Source of the DNA: Diphasiastrum complanatum
Lineage: Eukaryota; Streptophyta; Lycopodiopsida; Lycopodiales; Lycopodiaceae
Assembly (NCBI GenBank): GCA_029204225.1
Contig: CM055107.1
Location: 43,319,507 to 43,383,506, forward strand
Length of the DNA: 64,000 nucleotides
Reading direction: 5' to 3'
Shown: positions 34,401 to 44,510 of the stretch, piece after piece
How the letters are laid out: each line of letters starts with the position of its first letter
Numbering within the stretch: position 1 is the stretch's first letter
Program-made: the position numbers and the translations under genes
The notes under the pieces: generated by a model
Database searches by the model: none
The model's input: only the letters and a program-made list of their open reading frames with translations
What the model was told of the DNA's origin: nothing

Positions 34401-35713
34401 ACAGTGAAGTTGTTGTATCTACCCAAATCGCGAGGCATGCTGCCTTGAAGAAGATTTCCATCAAGCTGCATGTGCTCAAGGTGTGGAAGATTGGAGAAAT
34501 TTACATGAATGGTGCCTGTGAGATAGTTGTTGCTGAAAGACAGCACCAATAAGGCAGTGCAGTTCGCAATCTCTGGTGGAATAAATCCTGTGAGATTGTT
34601 CTGCTGCAAGAGCAGTTGTTCTAGGCTGCTCAATTTACCCAGCTGGTGAGGCACGCTACCCACAAGAAAATTATCCTGAAGCTGAAGCTCCAACATGTTC
34701 TGGCAATTCCCTATCTCCAAAGGTATTCTCCCTGTTAGATTGTTCTGGAAAATATACAATAGCTGTATTTGGGAGAGATTTCCCAACGATGATGGAATGC
34801 TGCCAGTAAGCATGTTATTTCCAAGAGAGAGCACTGACATCTGAGAACAACCACCAAGCTGCCAGGGTATACTGCCTGTTAAAAAGTTTCCCGAGAGATC
34901 GAGCAGGGAGAGACTAGAGCAATTTCCAAGCGCTGCTGGAATCTCGCCCTCCAAGCCATTCTCAGCAAGATAGAGGGACTGCAGCTGCTGAAGCTTGCCT
35001 AACTCCGGCGGAATGCTGCCGACTAGCTTGTTAGTACTCAACGCCAGAAACTGAAGATTTCTACAGTTTGTTAGGGATGCAGGGATGTTGCCAGACATAA
35101 AATTCTGGTACAGAGACAAAATCTCAAGATGGCAGCCATTTCCAAAGGTGGGAGGAAGCTCACCAGTGAGATTGTTCACATAGAGATAGATCTCTCGGAT
35201 CCTGGGCATCTGAAAAATCTGTGTGGGGATGGTGCCATTGAGGAGATTATCATGTAGAGAAAGGGTTTGCAGTTGTTGAAGCCCGGCAAGCGATGGAGGA
35301 ATAATTCCGGTGAGCTGATTGCCACCCATTTCAACATACTTGAGGTTTGTGCAGTTGGCAAGCTCTGGTGGGATGATCCCATTTAGACTGTTGTAACCCA
35401 GATCAAGATACTCTATCCCACGAAGATCTCCAATGCTGGGAGAAAGGATCCCAGAAAGCGATGAGGCTGACAAGTTGAGGCTCCGCAGAGTTGATCTATC
35501 AGAATGGCACGCCACTCCAGCCCAGTGGCATGGATTTGAATCCCGTTTTTTCCAGCTCGCAAGAGCACCTGTTGGATCATGTAATTTATCCTTGATTAAC
35601 ATCAGCGTGATGGCATCCTGGGAGATCGCTTGTGTAACCTCCAGCCACGCGATCAGCGCTGCAAAACAAGCTAAGCATGCTAGAAGCTTGAAGGACGAAT
35701 TTATGCAGTACAT
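31416..35713 (-). CDS. LRR receptor-like kinase, PEPR/LRR-XI type
   Basis: A plasma-membrane receptor kinase of 1,122 residues in two exons: 35,713-32,722 and 31,792-31,416, joined across a 929 bp intron (CCAG|GTAAAC and TGCAG|AG; the split codon completes the kinase APE motif). Order: signal peptide (about 1-29), LRR N-cap with NPCHWAGVAC (about 60), 27 uninterrupted plant LRRs (about 77-727), transmembrane helix (about 762-785) and kinase domain (about 825-1110). The kinase has GKGAHGTVYKA, AVK Lys853, HRD Asp951, DFG Asp969 and the APE motif, all intact, so it is an active RD kinase by motif. LRR number without an island domain and SEMEPHITDFGIAKL resemble PEPR1/2, receptors for danger peptides; the ligand here is unknown. 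The stop TAA is at 31,416. No frame damage seen. Confidence 0.92.
32304..32386 (-). mobile_element. tRNA-derived retroposon (SINE-like) in receptor-kinase intron
   Basis: An 83 bp insertion in the intron of the receptor kinase gene. On the minus strand it reads TTGGCTCAGTTGGTTAG, a good pol III A box, and later AGTTCAATCC, a B box, at tRNA-like spacing. The insert is flanked by a perfect 17 bp direct repeat, TGTTTGTCTAGGTAATG, at 32,287-32,303 and 32,387-32,403. Such a long target duplication is typical of LINE-type target-primed insertion. No A-rich tail is seen, and the T-arm stem pairs poorly, so it is not a working tRNA gene. It shares the gene's strand. Confidence 0.75.
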
Positions 35714-35740
35714 TCTCTCTCTCTCTCTCTCGCTCTCTCT
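35714..35740 (-). repeat. GA microsatellite in 5' leader
   Basis: A CT run on the plus strand, GA on the coding strand, directly upstream of the receptor kinase start codon. It therefore probably lies in the 5' UTR. GA-rich leaders are common in plant genes. Confidence 0.8.
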
Positions 35741-36633
35741 GCCTGGAGAATTGGAGGAAGCCCAAATTCGAATGTGATCAAAAGCAAGAGATTATTAAAC
35801 TTTAATGCAAAAGCATAATTATAAAATCATAGCTTGTCCAGGAGCAGCTTCCAGATGTTAATGCTCAAAATGAAATCTGCAAATGTGTGCGACTCTGCTG
35901 TAGCGTGCAATCGACGAAAAGCCCTACCTACAGGCTCTGCAAGTGCCTGTTCTCTAAACAGTGCGCAATTGACTACAACAGTTCAATCTTCTTAATGCCT
36001 CATGTACCCACAGCCACAAACCCACGAGGTTCAAACTCTCCTAGCCTCTCATCCTCCTTCACAACCTCATATTCGCACATGCTACGGACATTCCATTCCA
36101 TTCCATCCTCACTCCTTCCTCACTCCTGCCCAACACTCACTCCATGGCTCACTCCTGCCCAACACTCACTCCATCACTCACACAGTACACAGTCTCTCTC
36201 TGTCTCTGTTTCAGACAGTACGTTGGACTCTACTGTTTTTATTTTATTTTTATTTTGTGTGTGTGCGTGTGTGTTGGATTAGGTTGCAAGACGCGTGATG
36301 CGGCCGTGTGCACTAAAAGTTGCAAAGCATTTCCAAAAAATTATCGCTTTCACATGAAGACTGTCTTTTTTGAACCATCTTTCTTCCAACCGAGAGTAAA
36401 GGGTCACCACATGATTGAGAATTTGTTTGCAAGGTCATCTTTAGGTGCTAGCTTACTCACTTTCTTAGTTGGCTGGATGCATTATAATTTATGTGATTCT
36501 TGGATGCACTCTTGGGATGCATTTTGAAAGGTGGCAATTTTGAGATGTTCTAGTTAAGTTAGGTCTTAGATATTGTGCTTATCTCGGAGCCGCATTTTTT
36601 GATGTCTGGGATGTAGACCGAGTTCTTGGATTG

Positions 36634-36635
<2 letters not shown>
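35741..36635 (-). promoter_or_regulatory. Upstream region of the receptor kinase gene
   Basis: About 0.9 kb 5' of the receptor kinase with no believable gene. It contains a 29-base unit duplicated in tandem (about 36,121-36,176, ctcactcctgcccaac) and a TTTTATTTTATTTTTATTTTG stretch at about 36,237. I cannot place a transcription start. Confidence 0.4.

Positions 36636-36682
<47 letters not shown>
36636..36682. repeat. CT/GA microsatellite
   Basis: An uninterrupted CT dinucleotide run of about 47 bp. Confidence 0.95.
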
Positions 36683-36687
<5 letters not shown>

Positions 36688-37550
36688 CATGATGTAGCTC
36701 TATAAATGTTGTGTAGATGTAGGTCCTTTTGGTGTTGGGGTCGGTTAACATCAATGGAAATGGTGGTGATGGTGGTCATTTTGTTGGTGGTGATGGTCGA
36801 CTCCTTGGCTCCAAAGATATCGATGCTTCTTGTTTTGAAATGCAACATCCCTCTTGTAAGTACAACTCAAATAGTAATTGCTCCATTGGGACTATAATGA
36901 CTCGCTCATGTGTGCTAAGGCAAGCCTTGTTTGGGTGGGAGCTAATCATCATAATGTGCTTGTTATAACTACCAACACAGTAGATTAGAAATAGTACTTT
37001 TTGGAAGTTAATTTAGTGAATGGGCCAAAGACCTCAACTATACTCTCTATATTGTGGGTTTGTTCAAAGATGCTTGAACCCAATAAATTAGGGGTGACTA
37101 GGAAACTCTTAGACAATTTTGGGACATCTCTAAACAACTCCCCTTATACAATAAGCCTCGACATTGTGCAAGGGGGTGCATGATGGCCATGCAAATAGTG
37201 CTACTGCACAACCTATGGCACGTTGAAGGGTGCTAGTAGCTCGCCCTGCAACAAGCCTCCAACTTTTTTCTTGGGCTTTAGCAATAATTAGAGCTAAAAC
37301 TTAGATGCACTTATTTATATCAAATGATAGCTTGGAAGTTGGTGTAGATGGATCTTAGTTCAAGTTCATAATACACCACATATCCTTGAAGATATGGTGT
37401 GAATCCCACCAACCTAAATAATGTAAGTACTCCACAAAAATAAATAACATATGTAACTAATTTATGCTAGTATTATTGATTAAATCATAATTGAATAGAT
37501 ATCTAGGGTATTTTTATAAATTTAAAATCTATATAAATTAATTCACCAAA
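36683..37550 (+). other. Probably degraded gypsy sequence, unassigned
   Basis: Open frames of about 60 codons without recognisable motifs, immediately before a recognisable gypsy relic. It may be the eroded upstream part of that element, but no motif proves it. Confidence 0.3.
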
Positions 37551-37551
37551 A

Positions 37552-38240
37552 ATGAAGAGCATATATCAATGGGTATTAGTAGAATGCATAAAGATAATGA
37601 GTAAAGGTCATATCATTTCATGTCTTGACATTACTATCGACAATGAGAAGGTAAAAGTAATAATGGCATTGCCTAACGTTGGTATGGTTCAAGAAATTTT
37701 AGCATGCATGGGCCATTGCAATTATCACAATTAACCAGTTTTAAGAAGTTGAAAAGAGCACTTACTTTTGATCCTTTCCTTTGTCATCTTAATTGGACAA
37801 TAGATTTTTCTTGACACACAAACACTTCAAAAATATGCCATTAAAAGTATTGGGACAAAGTCTTGAGAGCACAAGAATGACTATCTAGTGCATTTTGCAA
37901 GTTGACAATTGATAGAGATGGAAGTTAACTACACATAGAATGAGAGGCTCTTTCCTTGGTTCATAGTGTTAATGAATATCGCCACCAGCTCCAAACCAAT
38001 TCCTTTGTGTTTTATCTTCACCATTATGCTTTATTATATCTAGCCAATCACCCCTATACAACAAGAAGGATTACTCATTTCCTACTGCTCCTTCAAGAGT
38101 TTTAACTCAAAATTGCCATTAAAAAGGGGGAGGAACACTATTTTGTGAACCATTTGTCATTATTCCAAGATGTACGTACCAATGAGAAAGATAGAAGATG
38201 CATTGTTGGACACCATACTCTTAGGTTGGGGCTATTGTAG
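37552..38240 (+). pseudogene. Gypsy RT end and RNase H, heavily decayed
   Basis: 37,552-37,734 encodes GHIIS and EKVKVIMALPN plus CMGHCNYH, the block after the RT catalytic site in Ty3/gypsy elements. Further on, in shifting frames, 37,945-38,200 reads EALSLVHSVNEYRHQLQ, then HYALLYLANHP, then RRITHFLLLLQEF and HYFVNHLSLF, matching the RNase H core and tail in order. At least four frame breaks or stops occur. It is an old relic unrelated to the complete gypsy at 17.5-23.8 kb. Confidence 0.75.
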
Positions 38241-39740
38241 TAGTGAGGTGGTCAACAAATTGAGTGGAATATCTTATGACATACATATCACCTCTTTCAA
38301 GACAAATAGTATAGAGTTACACAAATTGATATGAACGAGAATGATTATTCCTTCATAGCAAGTAAGCTTTATAGTCTTTGGTCTTGGTCATATCTTATGC
38401 ATATGAGTAATGCCACACAAATTGTCATCTATTATACCCCTTACACACAAATTATTAGGCAGCAAGCACTTTGTTGCAAAATCTAGCATTTAAGTAGGTC
38501 ATTGAGTTAAAAGGTCATTGTTGCAAACCTAGTATTTCATTGGGTTTTCATGCCAAACCCTTTGATGGATTATCTCTTTTTTATCCAAATTTTAATCTAG
38601 ATCCATTCTAATTAATTTACAAAATATATTGAATCAACCAAAGAAAGCCAATCACCACATGCTAATCCAGAAGGTGACTTTAACCAACTAACGGTGAGAA
38701 TGTAACACCTAAGAATGCCAATTGGCATTGTTATGGCACTAGTACTGCCACTATTTGATTGATTTGACGATGACAACCACAATTTGCCTTGTAAATAGTA
38801 CCCCACACACACACACACAGACACACACACACACACATTTACTTTTACAAAAAAGAAATTTATTCCTTGATTATAATACTAGTCTGCTGGTTACAGATAA
38901 TAGAAAAAGGAGATACAAGCAACGAATCAACAACTGATACATGATCTCCAACTGTTGTTGTGATGCTATATCAGTCTTAATAACTAGAGATTTTGCATCC
39001 TATATATTTACAATTTGCTAAGATGCATCACTTTTACATTAACATACTTGGACAACATATATATATTGATACTACTAACAATGTTCAATTCAAAAAGATA
39101 CATCTAGTGGCTGGTAGACACCTGAATTAAGCTGTTGTTTGTACTTTACATTTGGTGTACTTTCACTATAACTCATAATGAATTTCATAGTCACGACTAA
39201 TTTTTTGACTTAAATAGGATGATTATGAAATTGCAGATTGGGTATACAACATATTTTCTCATTCTTACTGATATACTACTGATGTATGTATATATATACA
39301 AAAAATACTTTCACCCTGCTTCATATTTCTATGAAAAATTGTTTATTCTTGGATGCTGGATTTATTACACTTTATCTACATATGGTAAAAAAATCCATGC
39401 CATAACATCTTATTTGCGTTCTACGTAATTATTTGGCAATACAAAAGAATACAAATTTGGTACAAAACTGGAAACATAGTCTCTTACTTACTATAATATT
39501 TTTGAGTTGTGACATGGACAACAACTGAGAAAATGCGTTGACACTTGTGGTTCCCACAATGATTCCCCTGTTCTTACTTGGTTATTGTTGTGGATGGATG
39601 TAGGTGAGTGTTTTCCCTTCAACATAGATATGTTATGGAAAGTATTGAAGACATCGGTTTTGACCCATTTATAATTTTGTAACTTATGGTTCATTAGCAA
39701 AACTATTTTCTTTCGTTTTGTCTAGTTTGGTTAGGTTCAA
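38241..39740. other. AT-rich intergenic DNA with a CA tract
   Basis: About 1.5 kb. An impure CA repeat lies at 38,804-38,837. The rest is AT-rich without open frames that resemble known proteins. Confidence 0.5.
38804..38837. repeat. CA microsatellite
   Basis: CA dinucleotide run with one G interruption. Confidence 0.9.
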
Positions 39741-39794
39741 ACACACACACTTTACTTTGTTGGAGAGGAGTACCCTCTTTATATCCAACTATTT

Positions 39795-40307
39795 TTGGCT
39801 TGCGCTGCCTATGGTTTTGCTAATGGTTCATTTGATGTGTTTTCAGAATTATTCATGGCATACAGCTTATTAAATTTAGGATATGTGGCACCTCTTATTG
39901 CACCTTCGCCAACGGCCCAAGCCTATATTGCGTGTATTAGCCAAAAAGGATTCCATGATAAAATCCAAGAATTAAACCTTGCCACTCTCCAATCTGCCCC
40001 TAATTCTTCTCTTCTTCTTCTTACCCAACTTTCGGTGTCTGATTGGTGCAAGTTATGGCAAGTTTCTCACACTAGCCCAAACCTGGTTTGTGAAAAACTT
40101 ATATCCATTTTTGATTCCCTTGCCTTACTTGAGGAAATTGATGCAAAAACCCAAGATGAATTCGAGATTTATGCACCTGAATGTATGAAAAGATTTTTTA
40201 ATTTACATGGGCTCGAATTTATTTCTAATTCAAAATCTGTTTCAAAAGAACCTATGTTTGATGGGTCTTCTCCTTTAGCTCTTCAAAACATAGCCTTATT
40301 TCTCTAG
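39795..40307 (+). pseudogene. N-terminal segment of the Penelope-like protein
   Basis: 170 codons, open, upstream of the RT core. I see no family motif. The block GYVAPLIAPSPTAQAYIAC has GxY and YI(A) at the spacing of a GIY-YIG nuclease, but the essential Gly and the following Arg are not evident, so this is only a hint. A TAG ends the frame at 40,305 and reading continues in other frames. Confidence 0.4.
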
Positions 40308-40532
40308 AAGATTTATCACAAGAGGAAGTTGACACTGTTACACAAAAACACTATCTTCCTCCTCTTGTTGAAGTCTCCCCCTTTAAACCTATTGAGGCTC
40401 CCTTTACAAACCCACTTATGACTGACCGGGTTTTTGAAGATATGTTAGACAATACCCTCTTGCATTTGTGCTAATAGTAGGATACTTACCTCGTACATAC
40501 ACAAAACATGGGGCCACGTCATTTCCTACAAC

Positions 40533-41720
40533 ATGGATATTGTGATTCATTCATGGCTACAATTTGAACTTAAAAAGGGATTGAATCATATTTCAAATAG
40601 GGATCCTAACATTATGGAAGCCTTCATTGTGCCAAAAGACATTTGGCAAGAACTTGCTCTATTATTGAAGTTTTCTGAAAAAGTTGATGGTTTTGCTAAT
40701 TTGTTCAAAGAAACCACTTTAAAAAAACTTTTTGCTTTTAGTCCTCCTTTCCGAATCTGGAGAACAAGGATTTGACTGCCATAAAAAAAGAACTTGAAAT
40801 GGCTTTTATCTCACTTCTACATTTGTGGGTTAGACAAACCTCAAAACAACCTTGTCTTTTATGCAAGAGATTGATAAGACTTGAAAAAGACTCAATAGGA
40901 AAGACTTTGTGGAAGTTGACACTATTCTACATGAGGTGATAAAAGAGATCTATAACCACTTTTCGTACTTATTTCCTTCCCTCGTGGTCAAATACAAATC
41001 TCTTCCATTTTTTATGGGAACTTATAAAGCCCATAAGGAATCTTTTAGATGGTTGACAAATGCACATGCATGTAACTTTTCTGAATGTGCTACATTATTG
41101 ACTTGTATTCTGGCAACTTGTATTGAACCTTTACAATATTTTTGTAAGGAAAAACAAAATGAGTTCTTCCTTAGAAGTGGTTCAAAACCCTCTTGTTTCT
41201 GGCTTACAAACATGTATGATTTTTCTATAAACTTACCTGAAAACATCTTTAGCATTTTCTCAGCTGATATTACGAGTTGCTATGAATCCATTCCAATATA
41301 TGAAAAAAAAAAGGGTTGCAAGATGTTTTAGAAAAAGTGATTAAAATGGCATTCAGAACTGCAAAATCTTCTTTTATAAACTTCAAAAAATTTCCTAGCT
41401 CTTCAAAAAATGAAATCTGGTCTAACTCGAGATTTCAAAGTGGTTTATCATTTGACAAAACAGAGGCCATTTTGTTAAATAACTGGCTTTCTCAAAATAT
41501 ACATGTTAGTTTGGCCAATAAAGAATGGACGTAAGTATGTGGGATTCCAATGGGTTTTTCTTGCTCTCCTATCTGGTGCAATCTATATCTCTTCTGCTTT
41601 GAGATTGAATTTTGCATTAGACTTGCTAGACTAATTCAATGGGATATTGTGGACACATTTAGATATCCGTTTAGATACATTGACGATATCTGCTTGATTA
41701 ATATCCCAAATCCTCATTAA
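40533..41720 (+). pseudogene. Penelope-like reverse transcriptase core
   Basis: RT core in several frames. 40,533-40,775: LKKGLNHISNRDPN, an N-terminal motif. 40,900-41,331: FMGTYKAHKESFRWLTNA and FSADITSCYESIPIY, the latter carrying the first catalytic Asp. 41,316-41,534: middle segment. Then VCGIPMGFSCSPIWCNLYL and FRYIDDICLINIPNP with the catalytic DD (about 41,545-41,710). Single-base slips near 40,775 and 41,310 and stops at 41,534 and 41,718 break it. The motif order matches a complete palm. Confidence 0.7.
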
Positions 41721-41889
41721 TTTATTGACAACAATGCGGTGACTTCCAGTGAAAACCCGTTTTGGATTTACCCTACTCAGTTCATAGAAATTAAGTCTCA
41801 AACTAATTGTTTTGCATCATGCCATAATGGGGCAGTTTGTGGAACTAAGACTACATTTCTAAACATGGAAATCATAGTCACGTCCATTT

Positions 41890-42231
41890 AAATTTGCTTC
41901 ATTTTTTATTACTAAATTTGATAAACGAAGATCCCCCCCTTTCGAGGTGGCCCAATTCATTTGGTCAGATTCTAACAGACCATCTTCATATGCTTATAAA
42001 GTAATTTTATCACAGATTTTTCATCTATTGTATATTTGTGATAATCCTAGTGAGGCGTCTGTACAGATAAAAATGCTGGTAAACGCTTTCGTTCACAATG
42101 GATTTCTTGAAAAAAGACTACTTATGTTGATTGGAAAGTTTTTGGTAGGCTGTTTTTCGGGTGCCAGATGTTGTGCATTGACGACTCGCCGATGTCTAAG
42201 TAAGTTCCCCAGCTTTTCAGATGTGCGATAG
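41890..42231 (+). pseudogene. Penelope-like RT C-terminal (thumb) segment
   Basis: After a gap of stops, the frame encodes KFASFFITKFDKRRSPPF, then FIWSDSNRPSSYAYKVI and FVHNGFLEKRLL, which read like the region following the RT palm. It is open to 42,229 but the end is probably not native. Confidence 0.6.
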
Positions 42232-42303
42232 GTATAACCACACTAGGTATACATGTCGCACTACCGGGTAGGGTTATCCTATTTTGAGGGTGGAAGGTGG
42301 GAT

Positions 42304-42304
<1 letters not shown>

Positions 42305-42371
<67 letters not shown>
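42305..42371. repeat. CA microsatellite at the 3' end of the Penelope-like element
   Basis: A pure CA run of 67 bp. Confidence 0.95.
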
Positions 42372-42375
<4 letters not shown>

Positions 42376-42879
42376 TGGTGAACTCCTGCAACTTTGCCGT
42401 GACATGAAACGAAGTGACGCAAAGCGAAGGTCGAATGGCGAACAATTCACGAAAGTCAAACATGCCTCCAGGACTAGAAAGACACGACATGACACGAAAC
42501 GAAAAGAAACGAAAGAAAATCTTTCGCACTCCAGCTAGCAGCTCAACAAGCGTGAGTATTAAACTTCACGCCCAGCTGAAACAACTAACAATAATGGAGA
42601 GTAACTGATTAGTTGATTAGCGTTAACTACTCTTGCAATTCTCTGTTTAGCTATCTTGTAAACTCCACAGTGTGGAGATATAAATGATTTTTTTGGATCA
42701 AAATAGACACAAAGAATGTGCGTGAGTAGAGCAGAAAAGAAAAAGAATAGAAACGAAATAGCTGTGCATGAAAGTCTGCCAACAAGCAAAACACAACGGA
42801 AGAGCAGAGCGTCAAGCCACCAACGCACTCACTTTTCTCTCAACAAATGATAGATAAAGAGATCTATGAAGATTTAGGA
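42372..42879. other. Non-coding DNA
   Basis: About 500 bp with no coding family recognised. A short ACGAAA-like repetition is visible at about 42,486-42,515. Confidence 0.45.
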
Positions 42880-43480
42880 CCCTAAAACACTTCTATCTTG
42901 AACCTAGATGGTTTCCAAGCATAGAAAGGAAGATTGAAACACATGCAACACTTTGCACACACTAAGAATGGATTACAAAATCAAACCAACCTGAACACAC
43001 TCTTGCTTAAGCTCTCAAACTTTCCAGCAAGTGACCAAATCAAGTTATGGTGTGAAGAGTTACTTGCATTCTTAGAAAATACCCAAAACTAGGATGCCAA
43101 GATTACCTAGTAATGAACAAACTTGATCAACATATGATCAACACACTAAGATATTGATTCAACCTGTAAAACCACATGTAAACCACACTTCTAAAAGTTT
43201 ATAAACTCCAGCAAGTGATAAATACAAGATTTAGAGGTGAATGAATGAGCACACTTAGTGAATCACAAGACTAGCTTCACTATCTTGTCAAATCTTGGTG
43301 TTTAGATGTAGATCTAAGATCACTTCACATGAGAATGTTCCTCAACCTGTTAAGAACCTGAAAACACACTTGCATAATGGTTAACACCTTCCAGCAAATG
43401 CTCCAATCAAATTACATAAGGAGAGTTACTTACATGCTCAACAAAGTACACCAAAAATTATGCCAAAATTGATGACAATC
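42880..43480 (-). repeat. Leader repeats of about 175 bp
   Basis: Three related units with AACCTG at about 42,992, 43,162 and 43,343, each followed by ACACNCTT-type sequence, then CCAGCAA(G/A)TG and, in two units, GAGAGTTACTT-like sequence. The spacing is about 170 and 181 bp. They lie inside an element whose primer-binding site is at 43,936. Confidence 0.55.
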
Positions 43481-43599
43481 TTTACAATATGCTCTTCACT
43501 ATGGAGCTTGCAATATGTTCACCCAAAAAGGGGATCTTTCATCCAAATGGGAGCTTTGCTCAGCCTTTAGGAGAATTACAACTCACTCAAAAGAGCATT

Positions 43600-43660
43600 T
43601 GTCATCCACTTAAGGAGAAGTTTCATCCACTTAAGGAGAGTGTTCATCCAAGAATGGAGA
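43600..43660. repeat. Short tandem repeats
   Basis: CATCCACTTAAGGAGA is repeated in tandem (about 43,606-43,640), with further diverged copies on either side. Confidence 0.6.
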
Positions 43661-43935
43661 TTGTCAACAATAGGATTGAAAAGAACATTGTTAGTATTGA
43701 ATATGCACAAGCCTCACAATCACAAATGATTAGGTGTTATGATCTGATCCAAAATAGTTTTTTTTCAGCCTCTGATCTTCAATAGACCTGAAATATGCTT
43801 TTGATCCACAAGTTCAACTCACAAAACAAAGGTTAGTAAGATTTGATCAACAAAGCAATGCAAAATCATGCTAGAACTTGATCAAACATCCAAATATCAC
43901 CAAAAATGGAATACTTACTGTAAATAGAAGCCAAC

Positions 43936-43949
43936 CAGCTCTGATACCA
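43936..43949 (-). other. tRNA-Met primer-binding site
   Basis: The minus strand reads TGGTATCAGAGCTGG immediately after the LTR end. Confidence 0.8.
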
Positions 43950-44510
43950 TGTGAAAAATACAGATCCTAAGTGGATCTAAACTCCAAGATCATTGGCTTG
44001 AATGCTTGCACTCCAAACTACATAAGCTAGGAATTGGCAACACATTCTATGCTACCTAGAATGCAAAGAACTTGATCAAAAAGCATTTATCACAAATGGA
44101 AACTTCCATAAACATCAAGTGCGGCCCAAAATAGCATTATACAGTCCATAATACATCAGCCTACCACTTTTGGAAAGCACCTAAGATCATACACACAAAG
44201 CTTGAACTCAATCACTACACAATGCCAACAATGGAAGGAGAACCCAATAGAAAAATCTCTCATTAAGCAAATGAATACAATGGATCTACTCCAACCTGTT
44301 TCTCCACGGCCTACCTGCTATATATAGCTGAGAGAGATGACTCTCTCTCCTCTCTCTAGACCCTCCTTACCTAAAATATGCCCTATATAGGTAAAATTGG
44401 CATATATGTCCAAAATACATGAAAATGGACTCATTTCGAAGGTCTTGAAGTTTGACACTTCTTCATACTGAAAAAATACACTTACTAAAAATATCTAGAC
44501 CTGTTTCACA
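43950..44510 (-). repeat. 5' LTR of a minus-strand element
   Basis: 561 bp with perfect 7 bp inverted ends TGTGAAA and TTTCACA, and a perfect initiator tRNA-Met site at the inner edge. No second LTR was found to the left, and the region inside (42,880-43,935) has no gag or pol motif, so it may be the head of a non-coding (LARD/TRIM-like) element. A related end, TTTCACACGTGTG, recurs at about 47,880. Confidence 0.7.

Larger units (their letters stand above)
39751..42300 (+). mobile_element. Penelope-like retroelement, broken, between CA tracts
   Basis: A 2.5 kb plus-strand element of RT-only type. It begins just after a short CA tract (39,741-39,750) and ends just before a long one (42,305-42,371). 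The reading frame is broken into segments 39,795-40,307, 40,533-40,775, 40,790-40,930, 40,909-41,331, 41,316-41,534, to about 41,720, then 41,890-42,150. No LTR is seen. The RT features (LKKGLNHI, FMGTYKAHKESFRWLT, FSADITSCYESIP, CGIPMGFSCSPIWCN, FRYIDDICLIN, KFDKRRSPPF) suit Penelope-like elements rather than LTR or LINE RTs. An endonuclease domain is not demonstrated. Confidence 0.65.

Noticed and set aside
36144-36527. Overlapping frames upstream of the receptor kinase
   Set aside because: Ser/Leu-rich low-complexity in three frames over CT-rich promoter DNA.
39795-39990. GIY-YIG endonuclease at the N-terminus of the Penelope-like element
   Set aside because: Only GxY and YI at a fitting distance are seen; the key Gly and Arg residues are not, so it is not called.
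42122-42529. Cys/Val-repeat and Thr/His-repeat frames
   Set aside because: Both are translations of the CA microsatellite at 42,305-42,371.
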